From assembly GCA_017527905.1 (NCBI GenBank), contig JAFXPK010000023.1:1-64000 (forward strand): 64,000 nucleotides of DNA, in the 5' to 3' direction. Below are positions 1-8,385 of this stretch, piece by piece. Source of the DNA: Paludibacteraceae bacterium (GTDB lineage: Bacteria > Bacteroidota > Bacteroidia > Bacteroidales > Paludibacteraceae). Every line of letters starts with the position of its first letter. The first letter of the stretch is position 1. Position numbers and translations under genes: made by a program. Under the pieces are notes generated by a model. It did not search any database, was not told the origin of the DNA, and was given only the letters and a program-made list of their open reading frames with translations.

Positions 1-561
1 CGTAAATTCCTGTCAGAACAAGAGGCTGGTGCAACACAGGAAGCCACTGCGGAAAGTATTATCAAGAATGCCACCGAGCAGGCTTTGAACATCCTAAAAG
101 GAATGCAGGCAGACCGTGAGAGTTTCCGTAAGTTGGGACTAACCTTTGAAGAGAAAGCCTTTTACGACATTCTTATCCATCTCCGCGACAAGAACAACTT
201 CGAATATGGAGAAGACAAGGAGGTGAATGGTATAGTTGTCAACGATAAGTGTAAGAGTCTTGCTTGCAAGATTCGAGATATCATTGATGCAAAATCGTCC
301 TTTGCCGATTGGCTCAATAATGAGCGTGTCAGGGAACAACTAAAACTGGATATCAAGATTTGTTTGGTCAAGAACGGTTATCCTCCTCGGTACATACCAG
401 AGGTGTTTCGTGAAGTGATGGAGCAGGTTGAGAATTTCAAGGAAAATGAGGATTATGAGGATGAAATGAATAGTGCGCAAGCGACAAACTTCCACTATAG
501 CCAAGGAGAAGAGGGTCAATCCTCAATGGCTGCCGAGCCCCCTTCGGAATATAACAAATGA
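1..561 (+). CDS. hsdR: Type I restriction enzyme R subunit, C-terminal part (5' end outside window)
   Basis: The reading frame is open from the first base, so this is the 3' end of a longer gene and not a short protein starting at the internal TTG near base 85. The visible ~186 residues resemble the helical C-terminal region of HsdR (DUF3387-like): a GLTFEEKAFYD segment, then REQLKLDIKICL followed by NGYPPRY and a glutamate-rich tail. In HsdR this region contacts the methylase/specificity core; the nuclease and helicase motor domains would lie to the left of the window. No hsdM or hsdS is visible on the right side, so they should be upstream. The family call rests on C-terminal similarity only; the end of the protein is acidic and low in complexity. 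Confidence 0.72.
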   Translation, partial: RKFLSEQEAGATQEATAESIIKNATEQALNILKGMQADRESFRKLGLTFEEKAFYDILIHLRDKNNFEYGEDKEVNGIVVNDKCKSLACKIRDIIDAKSSFADWLNNERVREQLKLDIKICLVKNGYPPRYIPEVFREVMEQVENFKENEDYEDEMNSAQATNFHYSQGEEGQSSMAAEPPSEYNK

Positions 562-992
562 TTTCAATAAGGGTGTAGGTGAACTCTTCCTTTATATGAA
601 TGGAAGGAGTTGTAGGATTGACCAAAGAAAAGATAGCAAAAGGGGAAAGAATAATTGTAGAACTCATTCAATCGCATACACAGTTAACGATTATTGCTCC
701 ATATTTTCACATTAAAATTTTACATCTTCGCCGAAACCCAACAAATATTCGTTGAAAAACAGTTTCAGTTGACAAGGGGATTTTTTACATTTGCTCCGTC
801 TATAATCTATAGGATGTGTGTGTGTTTGTTTCATATGACATTTTATAAATGGCGGACTAATATGATGTGAATCAATCGATTGCATATCGTATATTTTTAT
901 GATAGGGAGAAGAACATTATCCACTAAACATGGATAGTGTCGGCATATATTTAAAGTATTAAAGCCATAAAACTTATAGTAATATTTATATC
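562..992. other. Intergenic gap after hsdR
   Basis: About 430 bases with no convincing gene. Short open frames here lack family features and the one crossing the end of hsdR is in another frame. The stretch becomes A/T-rich toward the right, as expected for a promoter region of the following CotH gene, but no clear TAnnTTTG element was found close to its start. An imperfect inverted repeat near 579-613 could be a weak hairpin after hsdR but has no T-run. Confidence 0.5.
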
Positions 993-3866
993 ATGGATAG
1001 GGGAATGAGCATCATCAGAATGTTTCTTATGGTTGTGTTTTGCATTCAATGCACAACGATCTTCGCACAGCAACCTGGCGGTGGACCAGAAGGCGGAGGA
1101 CCGGAAAGAGAACCAGGGAAAGAAGAACCCGGCAAAGAGGAGCCAGGGAAAGAGGAGAACGTACGTCTAAACCTCACCATATCTCCCACTTCGGGAGGTA
1201 GCGTCACATGCGACAAAGAGGAGTTGAAGCGGAACGACACCGCCACCTTCGTAGCCACGGCGAACGAGGGATACCGGTTCGTCAAATGGAGAAGCGGTGA
1301 CAGGGACTACTCCGATCAGGCGACCATAACGATCGAGGGACTTCCGCGCGAGCTTCGCCTGACCGCCATCTTCGAGCTCATCACCTACACCATCAACGTG
1401 AGCGTGAGCGATGAGAACGGAGGTTCCATTTCGTCCAACAAACAAGGCAACCAATTCGTTCCGTCCGACACGGTAACATTCACGGCGACACCTAACTGCG
1501 GCTACCATTTCTCCCACTGGGAGGGTGACGAGGCGGACGTGACGGAGGGTAACACAATACGCATGAATGGCGTCACGGAAGACCATTCCTTCACCGCCGT
1601 GTTCGAGAAAGAGGACGACTACGTTCCTGCAATCAGCATCAGCGAAATCATGCCATGCAACCTATCCACCTACATGGATAGCGACTACTATAACTTCTCT
1701 GGCTTTGTGGAGTTCGCGAACAGCGGAACATGCCGAGAGAACCTGAAATCCTACACCATCACCCACTATAAACTGAAAAAGAAAGGGAAATACTCCCTCA
1801 AATGGGAATGGGAAATCCAGCAAGACTACTACGTGGAACCCGAAAGCCGCAACCTGCTCTGGTTCGACGGACAATACACGGGCAAGGCAGACAAGAATAG
1901 CAAAAACGCACACTCACCTTACAAACTGGATGCGGACGGAGGATACATCCTCATCAGCAAAGAGGGCGTCATCATCGACTCCATCGCCTATGGCAAAATG
2001 GACGCCCACGTCTCATTCGGACGTGACGAGTCCGGGGCAATCGGTTACATGGACCCTTCTCCACGCCAAGCCAACAGCCAGGCATTCGAGACACTGACGG
2101 AAGACGACAGATGCGTGACCGTCGACTTCAGTGAGACCGGGGGCATAAAGGAGGGCGCATTCAAACTTGCCCTCACCTGCGACACGAAGGGGGCGGAAAT
2201 CTACTACACCATCGACGGAAGTGAGCCAAACAAGACAACCGGCACCCGCTACGACTCCCTCATCTCAATCGGGAAGAACACCTGTGTGCGGGCACGCGCC
2301 TTCCATGCCAATAAGCTCACCAGCGCCATCACCACCCACTCGTACATCTTCAGCGACGACGCACACGAGAAGTGTGGCGGACTGACCATCCCGATCGTCT
2401 CCCTCACCGTGGAGAACGCCTACTTCTACGATGACATGATAGGCATATACATCACAGGAAAGAATGGCATACAAGGCGACAAAAACTGCAGCGGCTACGG
2501 CAACTACAACCAGGATTGGCAACGCCCGCTCAACTTCGAATACATCGTGGACGGGAAGCAGGAGGTGTCATGCGAGGTGGAATCCTCCATCGTCGGCGGA
2601 TGCTCCATCACGGAGACCATCAAATCCCTCTCGCTGAAGACATCCAAGCAGACAGGCAAGGAATACTACGACTACGCCTTCTTCGCCTCCAAGCCGGACA
2701 TCAACCACAAGACCATTCATCTGCGCAACGGAGGAAGCGACCACAAGGGACTCCGCTTCAGGGATGGCATCATGCAGACCTTCGCTATCGGCATGAACAT
2801 AGACTACCAGGCCTATCAGCCTGTCGCCTACTACCTCAACGGCAAGTACATGGGACTGATGAACCTGAACGAGCGCACCAATGCGGACTACGTCACCTCC
2901 AACTACGGCATCGACGAGGATGACATCGATTTGGTGGTCATCTCCGACCAAAAGGGCATCTACGCCAGCAAAGGAGATGTGGAAGCATACAACGAGCTGG
3001 TGGATTATCTCTCCGAGAGCAATCCGGAAGACGAGAACTATTTTGCCGGTGCATGCGAGAGAATGGACATGGACGAGTACATAGACTACCAGATCATCCA
3101 GCAATTCATGGTGAACATGGATTGGCCAGGCAACAACACCAAGATATGGAGGGAAAGGAAAGAGGGCTCCAAGTTCCGCTGGATTCTCTTCGACATGGAT
3201 TACGGCTTGGGTCTATACAACTACAAGAACTACAAGACCAACATGATCAAGTGGTGCCAAGGGGAAAACGCATCCTACAACTGGGCGACCAAGAAAGACT
3301 GGATGACGAAGATATTCGCCAACCTGAGCAAAAACCCTGAGTTCAAGAAGAAGTTCTACCTCCGCTTCATGGAGCAGCTCGAAACGACCTTCTCCCAAGA
3401 GAGAATCGCGACGGTGTTCGACAGCATCACCACCATGATCGACGAGGAGTTCTGCGCCACCAAAGGGCAAACGGCCACAAGCGCTGCAAAATCCATCAAG
3501 GAATATGCGATGAACCGTCCGGAGGTCATCAAAGAGCAACTCAGGGAATTCCTAGGAGATAAGGCGGCAGAGGAATTGGAGAGAGAACTGACGGGAGAAT
3601 CATTGTCCCTTGCCAACACAATCAGCCTCTACCCTAGCGTCGTGTCAGACATCGTGGAGATCCGCAGCGGCGAGGAGATCGAAAGCGTCAGGATCGTCTC
3701 CCTCAGCGGTATCGTCATGCTTGAGGAGCAGGTCAACAGCAACCATTACCGAAAAGACCTCAGCGCACTTCCGGCAGGCATCTACTACGTGTCGATCAAC
3801 ACGGCAGGAACCATTCAGACGGAAAAAATGGTCAAGGCAGGAGCCAAAGGCTCACCGGCCCTCTAA
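993..3866 (+). CDS. Secreted multidomain CotH-kinase protein with T9SS sorting domain
   Basis: A 957-residue exported protein. Order seen: signal peptide (about 1-25, ending TIFAQ); a Pro/Gly/Lys/Glu linker with three PGKEE copies (40-55); two bacterial beta repeats of the InlB-B/List type (57-128 and 131-206, each with GG-S and a GY-F--W motif); a lamin-tail-like domain (about 212-360); a chitobiase-like C-terminal beta domain with YYTIDGSEP (about 385-452); a CotH kinase-like domain (about 460-860) with WILFDMDYGLG; and a T9SS type A sorting domain (about 877-950: LYPSVVSD, GIYYVSI, KMVKA). CotH proteins include atypical protein kinases, but many Bacteroidota members lie next to surface glycan or adhesion functions, so the substrate is unknown. 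The sorting domain predicts outer-membrane translocation and surface attachment. A start at Met5 (base 1005) is also possible. The gene stands alone. Confidence 0.88.
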   Translation: MDRGMSIIRMFLMVVFCIQCTTIFAQQPGGGPEGGGPEREPGKEEPGKEEPGKEENVRLNLTISPTSGGSVTCDKEELKRNDTATFVATANEGYRFVKWRSGDRDYSDQATITIEGLPRELRLTAIFELITYTINVSVSDENGGSISSNKQGNQFVPSDTVTFTATPNCGYHFSHWEGDEADVTEGNTIRMNGVTEDHSFTAVFEKEDDYVPAISISEIMPCNLSTYMDSDYYNFSGFVEFANSGTCRENLKSYTITHYKLKKKGKYSLKWEWEIQQDYYVEPESRNLLWFDGQYTGKADKNSKNAHSPYKLDADGGYILISKEGVIIDSIAYGKMDAHVSFGRDESGAIGYMDPSPRQANSQAFETLTEDDRCVTVDFSETGGIKEGAFKLALTCDTKGAEIYYTIDGSEPNKTTGTRYDSLISIGKNTCVRARAFHANKLTSAITTHSYIFSDDAHEKCGGLTIPIVSLTVENAYFYDDMIGIYITGKNGIQGDKNCSGYGNYNQDWQRPLNFEYIVDGKQEVSCEVESSIVGGCSITETIKSLSLKTSKQTGKEYYDYAFFASKPDINHKTIHLRNGGSDHKGLRFRDGIMQTFAIGMNIDYQAYQPVAYYLNGKYMGLMNLNERTNADYVTSNYGIDEDDIDLVVISDQKGIYASKGDVEAYNELVDYLSESNPEDENYFAGACERMDMDEYIDYQIIQQFMVNMDWPGNNTKIWRERKEGSKFRWILFDMDYGLGLYNYKNYKTNMIKWCQGENASYNWATKKDWMTKIFANLSKNPEFKKKFYLRFMEQLETTFSQERIATVFDSITTMIDEEFCATKGQTATSAAKSIKEYAMNRPEVIKEQLREFLGDKAAEELERELTGESLSLANTISLYPSVVSDIVEIRSGEEIESVRIVSLSGIVMLEEQVNSNHYRKDLSALPAGIYYVSINTAGTIQTEKMVKAGAKGSPAL

Positions 3867-3964
3867 AAAATGACAAACAAAAACTAGACATATTTTGCAA
3901 GGACAATCCAAATACAATCCTAATAACCATCTAATAAACAATAATTACTCTTCAACATGAAAGG

Positions 3965-3991
3965 AGATGCGCAAAGCTACCAAGGCGCATC
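3965..3991 (+). terminator. Possible hairpin after the CotH gene
   Basis: GATGCGC at 3966-3972 pairs with GCGCATC at 3985-3991 around a 12-base loop. The following run of T is weak, so termination is uncertain. The same GATGCGC word recurs in the next hairpin at 4009. Confidence 0.35.
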
Positions 3992-4000
3992 AGTTTATCA

Positions 4001-4038
4001 CTCTAAAAGATGCGCCCGGCCGAAGAAGGTCGGGCGCA
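4001..4038 (-). terminator. Terminator of the SMP-30 lipoprotein gene
   Basis: A G/C-rich stem (4011-4021 with 4028-4038, loop gaagaa, one weak pair). Read on the minus strand it is followed by TCTTTTAG, fitting an intrinsic terminator 25 bases after the stop of the minus-strand gene. Confidence 0.6.
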
Positions 4039-4063
4039 TACACTATCCGCAGAACCGATATCT

Positions 4064-5059
4064 TTATCGTTCCTGTTTCCAATAATTACTCTTTATACCC
4101 TTCACACCCGGTTTAACCACGAACATCTTCCCCGCCTCAGGGTATTGAGCGGCACAACTATCAGGCATATACAACGATGCCGTCGTGATGTATAGTTCGT
4201 CCAGATTTTCTCCACCGAAGGCCATCGCCGTGACATTCAACGCAGGCACATCGATCCGTTGCAGGAGCTCACCCGTCTGCGGATTCCAACGGGTCACACA
4301 TGCGGCGCCCCAATTGGCCACCCAAAGCATCCCTTCCGCATCGATCGTATTGCCATCAGGCGTACCAAGGTCTTCTGGGAGAGAGATGACCTCCCTTCGG
4401 TTGGAGATCTCACCCACCTCCTCGTCGAAGTCGAAAGCCGACACCTTGCGCGTAGGAGTGTCCTGGTAATACATGGTCTTGCCGTCCAACGACCATGCCA
4501 CACCATTCGAGATGGTGACTTCACCCAACACTTTCCTACCCGACCCGTTCGAGTCCACACGGAAAAACGAAGCCTTCAGCGGCGTGCAGTCCTTATCCAT
4601 CGAACCGACCCACAAATGGCCGTTTTCATCGCATTTTCCGTCATTGTAACGATTGCCCGCTTCCCTGCCTTCAGGGTCGCAGAGGAGCTTCAACGCACCG
4701 GAAGACAATGCCAGTTCGTAGATACCATCCTCTAGGCCGACCAACACGGTATCCTCAAGATAAGGAACCACCATACCGATCATCTTCGACAATTTGATCT
4801 CACGGTTCTTTCCGTCGCTAGGCGTATAGATCATCAGACTGCCTTGCGTGTCGATCCACAGCAAACGATTAAACTTATAGTCCCATATCGGACCCTCACC
4901 CACCCGCACAATCGAGTCGACCGCCACTTTGCAAGTCACCCCTGCCGTTGAATCTTTCATAACATCACATTGATTAGTAGTACCGACATTGCCGGAATCG
5001 CATGCGGAAAGAAGTCCACAAGCCAACAACGAAGCATAAAATAAATTTTTCTTTCTCAT
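4064..5059 (-). CDS. SMP-30/gluconolactonase-family lipoprotein
   Basis: A six-bladed beta-propeller of the SMP-30/gluconolactonase/LRE family, a group of metal-dependent lactonases that open sugar lactones. The metal-ligand regions are visible: GEGPIWD near the N-terminus, YNDGKCDENGHLW in the middle, and TPDGNTIDAEG further on. The start was set at the Met before RKKNLFY (base 5059) rather than eight codons upstream, because a normal lipoprotein signal then follows, with a lipobox LLSAC. The mature protein is therefore predicted to be anchored to the periplasmic or outer-membrane side. No sugar-pathway genes adjoin it, so the substrate cannot be named. It is followed by a terminator and looks monocistronic. 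Confidence 0.82.
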   Translation of the reverse strand: MRKKNLFYASLLACGLLSACDSGNVGTTNQCDVMKDSTAGVTCKVAVDSIVRVGEGPIWDYKFNRLLWIDTQGSLMIYTPSDGKNREIKLSKMIGMVVPYLEDTVLVGLEDGIYELALSSGALKLLCDPEGREAGNRYNDGKCDENGHLWVGSMDKDCTPLKASFFRVDSNGSGRKVLGEVTISNGVAWSLDGKTMYYQDTPTRKVSAFDFDEEVGEISNRREVISLPEDLGTPDGNTIDAEGMLWVANWGAACVTRWNPQTGELLQRIDVPALNVTAMAFGGENLDELYITTASLYMPDSCAAQYPEAGKMFVVKPGVKGIKSNYWKQER

Positions 5060-5312
5060 AAAAACAAAGGGTAATACACCCATTTAAGGAAACATAAACT
5101 TTAAAACTCACACAAAAATAAGAAAAACCAAAAATTTCGACACAACAATAGCCTAAAATATGCCAAGAATCCTCCATCCTCCATTCAAACACCACTTGGG
5201 AAATTAAAGAATTAGCATTAAATTCGCGTAAAATTTCGGAAGCGGCACCAAACAAGTCGTCAATGTCGCAACGAAAAGGCAATAATCTCTGAATCAAAAG
5301 ATTAAAACATTT

Positions 5313-6422
5313 ATGGCTGAAAATTCTTTGTTGGAAAAATTGGAGGGACTGGAACATAAATTCCAGGAAATATCCACACTCATAACCGACCCCGCCGTCA
5401 TCGCGGACATGAAAAGATACGTGAAACTCAACAAGGAGTACCACGACTTGGAGTTGATTATGAACGCCAAGAAAGAATACCAGAGCGCATTATCCAACAT
5501 CCAACAGGCGAAGGAGATCCTTGAGACGGAGACCGACAATGAGATGAGGGATATGGCCAAGATGGAGCTGGACGAATTGGAGCCGAAGATTCCGGGCATG
5601 GAGGAGAACATCAAGCTGCTTCTTATTCCATCGGATCCTGAGGACTGCAAGAACGCTGTCGTGGAAATCCGCGGAGGAACAGGAGGCGACGAAGCTGCGC
5701 TGTTCGCCGGAGACCTCTTCAAAATGTACGCAAAATACTGCGAAATGAAGGGGTGGCAAGTGAGCATCTCCAGTTTCAACGAAGGAACCGTCGGTGGCTA
5801 CAAGGAGATCATCTTCAACGTCACGGGCGAGAACGTCTACGGAACGCTGAAATACGAGTCTGGCGTACACCGTGTGCAACGCGTACCAGCCACAGAGACC
5901 CAAGGACGTGTGCACACCTCCGCCGCAACCGTGGCCGTACTGCCAGAGGCGGACGAATTCGACGTGCAGATCAACGAGGGAGAGATCAAATGGGATACCT
6001 TCCGTTCAGGTGGTGCCGGCGGACAGAACGTCAACAAGGTGGAGTCTGGCGTACGTCTCCGCTACATTTGGAAGAACCCGATCACAGGCGTTTCCGAGGA
6101 GATCCTCATCGAGTGCACCGAGACTCGTGACCAGCCGAAGAACAAGGAGAGGGCCCTCTCCCGCCTGCGTACGATGATTTACGACAGGGAACACCAGAAA
6201 TATATAGACGACATCGCAGCGAGAAGGAAGACCATGGTCTCCACGGGCGACCGTTCGGCGAAAATCCGCACCTACAACTACCCGCAAGGACGTGTGACCG
6301 ACCACCGCATCAACCTCACGCTCTACAACCTACAAGCCATTGTCGGAGGAGATATCCAGGAGATCATCGACAAACTGATCGTGGCCGAGAATGCGGAGCG
6401 ATTAAAAGAAAGTGAATTATAG
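5313..6422 (+). CDS. prfA: Peptide chain release factor 1
   Basis: Class I release factor that reads UAA and UAG and triggers hydrolysis of peptidyl-tRNA. The catalytic GGQ sits at residues 236-238 (SGGAGGQNVNKVE), and the RF1 codon-recognition tripeptide PAT is at 192-194 (RVPATETQGR), which separates it from RF2 (SPF). The length of 369 residues matches the family. The Gln of GGQ would be the target of PrmC methylation; prmC is not in the window. The cysteine synthase gene begins 21 bases downstream on the same strand and may be co-transcribed. Confidence 0.97.
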   Translation: MAENSLLEKLEGLEHKFQEISTLITDPAVIADMKRYVKLNKEYHDLELIMNAKKEYQSALSNIQQAKEILETETDNEMRDMAKMELDELEPKIPGMEENIKLLLIPSDPEDCKNAVVEIRGGTGGDEAALFAGDLFKMYAKYCEMKGWQVSISSFNEGTVGGYKEIIFNVTGENVYGTLKYESGVHRVQRVPATETQGRVHTSAATVAVLPEADEFDVQINEGEIKWDTFRSGGAGGQNVNKVESGVRLRYIWKNPITGVSEEILIECTETRDQPKNKERALSRLRTMIYDREHQKYIDDIAARRKTMVSTGDRSAKIRTYNYPQGRVTDHRINLTLYNLQAIVGGDIQEIIDKLIVAENAERLKESEL

Positions 6423-6443
6423 ACAACCATTCATTACGCAATT

Positions 6444-7349
6444 ATGACGTGCAACAATATATTAGAAGCCATCGGTAACACTCCGTTGGTTAAGATCAAC
6501 CGATTGTGTCCGAACCCTAATGTAAATATTTTCGCCAAGGTGGAAGGGTTCAACCCGACAGGAAGCATCAAAGACCGCATCGCCATCCAAATGGTCGAAC
6601 AAGCGGAGAAAGAAGGCAAACTGACGCCGGGGAAAACGATCATCGAACCCACCTCCGGTAATACTGGTATAGGTCTGGCCATCGCAGGTATCGTGAAAGG
6701 CTATAAAGTGGAAATCGTGATGAGTTCCGCCGTCTCCATCGAACGACGCAAGATCATCCGCTCCTACGGAGGCAAAGTCATCCTAACGCCCGCGGAAGAG
6801 GGAACAGACGGAGCGATTCGCCTGGCCCATAAATTAGTCGACGAGAACCCTGACAAATACTTCATGCCCGACCAGTTCTCCAATGCGGCCAATTACCAAG
6901 CGCACTACGAAGGAACCGCCACCGAGATATGGAACCAAATGGAGGGCAAGATAGACTATCTGGTCTGCGCATTAGGCACGTCAGGCACCATCATGGGCAT
7001 ATCCAAGTTCCTGAAGCAACACAAGCCCGACATCAAAGTGGTTTGCGCACATCCTATCAAGGGACATTATATCCAAGGATTGAAAAACATGGAAGAGGCC
7101 ATCGTCCCTGCCATCTACAATCCTTCACGCATCGACGTGCAAATCATGGTGGAAAGCGAAGAAGCCATTGCCATGGCACGCCGAATCATTGCGGAAGAGG
7201 GTATCTTCGCAGGCATGAGTAGCGGAGCAGCCATGTTGGCGGCCCTTAAAACCGCAGAGAAGATAGATAAAGGAAACATTGTGGTGGTATTCCCCGACAG
7301 AGCGGAGAAATACCTCAGCACAAAGATGTTCGACCAGTTCGCTGATTAA
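6444..7349 (+). CDS. cysM: Cysteine synthase, CysM-like (O-acetylserine sulfhydrylase)
   Basis: PLP enzyme that makes cysteine from O-acetylserine and sulfide. The PLP lysine is Lys43 in NPTGSIKDRIA, the substrate loop SGNTG is at 71-75, and the phosphate-binding GTSGT begins at 178. The length (301) and the late motif FPDRAEKYLST resemble CysM (the B isozyme) more than CysK, whose lysine motif is usually NPSFSVKDRIG. Assignment to one isozyme is a judgement; the reaction class is secure. It lies 21 bases after prfA and ends at a strong hairpin. Confidence 0.9.
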   Translation: MTCNNILEAIGNTPLVKINRLCPNPNVNIFAKVEGFNPTGSIKDRIAIQMVEQAEKEGKLTPGKTIIEPTSGNTGIGLAIAGIVKGYKVEIVMSSAVSIERRKIIRSYGGKVILTPAEEGTDGAIRLAHKLVDENPDKYFMPDQFSNAANYQAHYEGTATEIWNQMEGKIDYLVCALGTSGTIMGISKFLKQHKPDIKVVCAHPIKGHYIQGLKNMEEAIVPAIYNPSRIDVQIMVESEEAIAMARRIIAEEGIFAGMSSGAAMLAALKTAEKIDKGNIVVVFPDRAEKYLSTKMFDQFAD

Positions 7350-7403
7350 ATCCCACATCAGGACATAACGATCCGTTGGCAGTACCACGGACCACACAAC
7401 AGA

Positions 7404-7434
7404 AAAGGAGGGCAATTAACCCTCCTTTCTCTTT
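7404..7434. terminator. Bidirectional terminator between cysM and a lipoprotein gene
   Basis: A perfect 9-bp stem, AAAGGAGGG (7404-7412) with CCCTCCTTT (7420-7428), loop of seven bases, T-rich on both strands. It lies between two convergent genes. Confidence 0.85.
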
Positions 7435-7454
7435 ATATCATCAAACCTCTAAAG

Positions 7455-8144
7455 TCAGACACCAAAAGATAGTGCAGTAGTATAGTCGCTCGGAACAGTG
7501 AACGAACCTGAATACGAATCTTTGATGGAGACAGCGACAATAGCATCAGTGCTGCTAACATCACCATTACCTTGATAAACCAAGATTCTACTCCAGCCAC
7601 CCGTGAATTGTTGGTTGCCTTCTTCATCCTTATCTCCGTAAAGTTTCACACTCTTTCCCGCAATCGTCTCCGTCTTGAGAACAATGTCCTCTGCCACATA
7701 TTTCAACGCTTCTTTGTATGATAATTCCCAAAGAACTTCATTGAACACATACGTTCTCACTGCGTTAGTCGCAAGTGTAAGTACACCAGTGCCATTGGTC
7801 ACCATATAAGTTTTACTATCATGGTACAACGTATACAAACAGGAACCGTCCCAAATCAGGGATGAGGATTCCGCCGGCAAATCCAAGCGATACTTTTTCC
7901 CATATTCCACAAATGAAAGCACCGTACCATCGTTGTAGGTCACACTTCCACTTTCGACAGTAAAAAATTTGCCACTTTGGATCTCATTCTCCTCAGCCAC
8001 CACTTGGGGATTTTGCAACAAATTCTCATAAGAGCCATTCGAATCACCTTGGGATCCATTACCATTCGAATCGTCATCGTCTCCGCAAGCAGAGAACATC
8101 AACACACCCGTCAAACACAAAAATGTAAACCATAACCTCTTCAT
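7455..8144 (-). CDS. Lipoprotein of unknown function
   Basis: A 229-residue protein not recognised as a named family. The start was chosen at the Met preceding KRLWFTF because this gives a compact lipoprotein signal with lipobox LMFSAC. Just after the cysteine come Asp repeats (GDDDD) and an Asn/Gly/Ser linker, a pattern common in surface-exposed Bacteroidota lipoproteins. The rest is predicted beta-rich with repeated Tyr/Thr/Val stretches and no cysteine pair or catalytic motif I can name. It is a single gene on the minus strand, convergent with cysM across a shared terminator. Confidence 0.75.
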   Translation of the reverse strand: MKRLWFTFLCLTGVLMFSACGDDDDSNGNGSQGDSNGSYENLLQNPQVVAEENEIQSGKFFTVESGSVTYNDGTVLSFVEYGKKYRLDLPAESSSLIWDGSCLYTLYHDSKTYMVTNGTGVLTLATNAVRTYVFNEVLWELSYKEALKYVAEDIVLKTETIAGKSVKLYGDKDEEGNQQFTGGWSRILVYQGNGDVSSTDAIVAVSIKDSYSGSFTVPSDYTTALSFGV

Positions 8145-8324
8145 AGGCATCAAATTTAAGTTAAACATACAATAATTTTCAATTCATTTTTCATGCGCAC
8201 TTCATGCTGCATATCACACACATTATCGAATTTATGAAAATTTCCACAAATAAACAAGCATTTACATGACGATTTTCAAGTCAATCCTTCACTGACCGCT
8301 CAAATACGTCATTCTCCAAGAGAT

Positions 8325-8360
8325 AAAAAAAAAGAGGCACGTCCACCGGACATGCCCCCT
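8325..8360 (-). terminator. Terminator of the lpx-nqr run
   Basis: Stem GGCATGTCC/GGACGTGCC as read on the minus strand, followed by about nine T. One pair is G-U on the minus strand but a C-A mismatch on the plus strand, which supports minus-strand use. It lies 26 bases after the nqrF stop. Confidence 0.85.
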
Positions 8361-8385
8361 AAACCTATTTAGATTCCCGAAGGAA

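Noticed and set aside
473..715. An 80-codon frame overlapping the hsdR end
   Set aside because: Out of frame with hsdR, basic low-complexity translation, no start signals.
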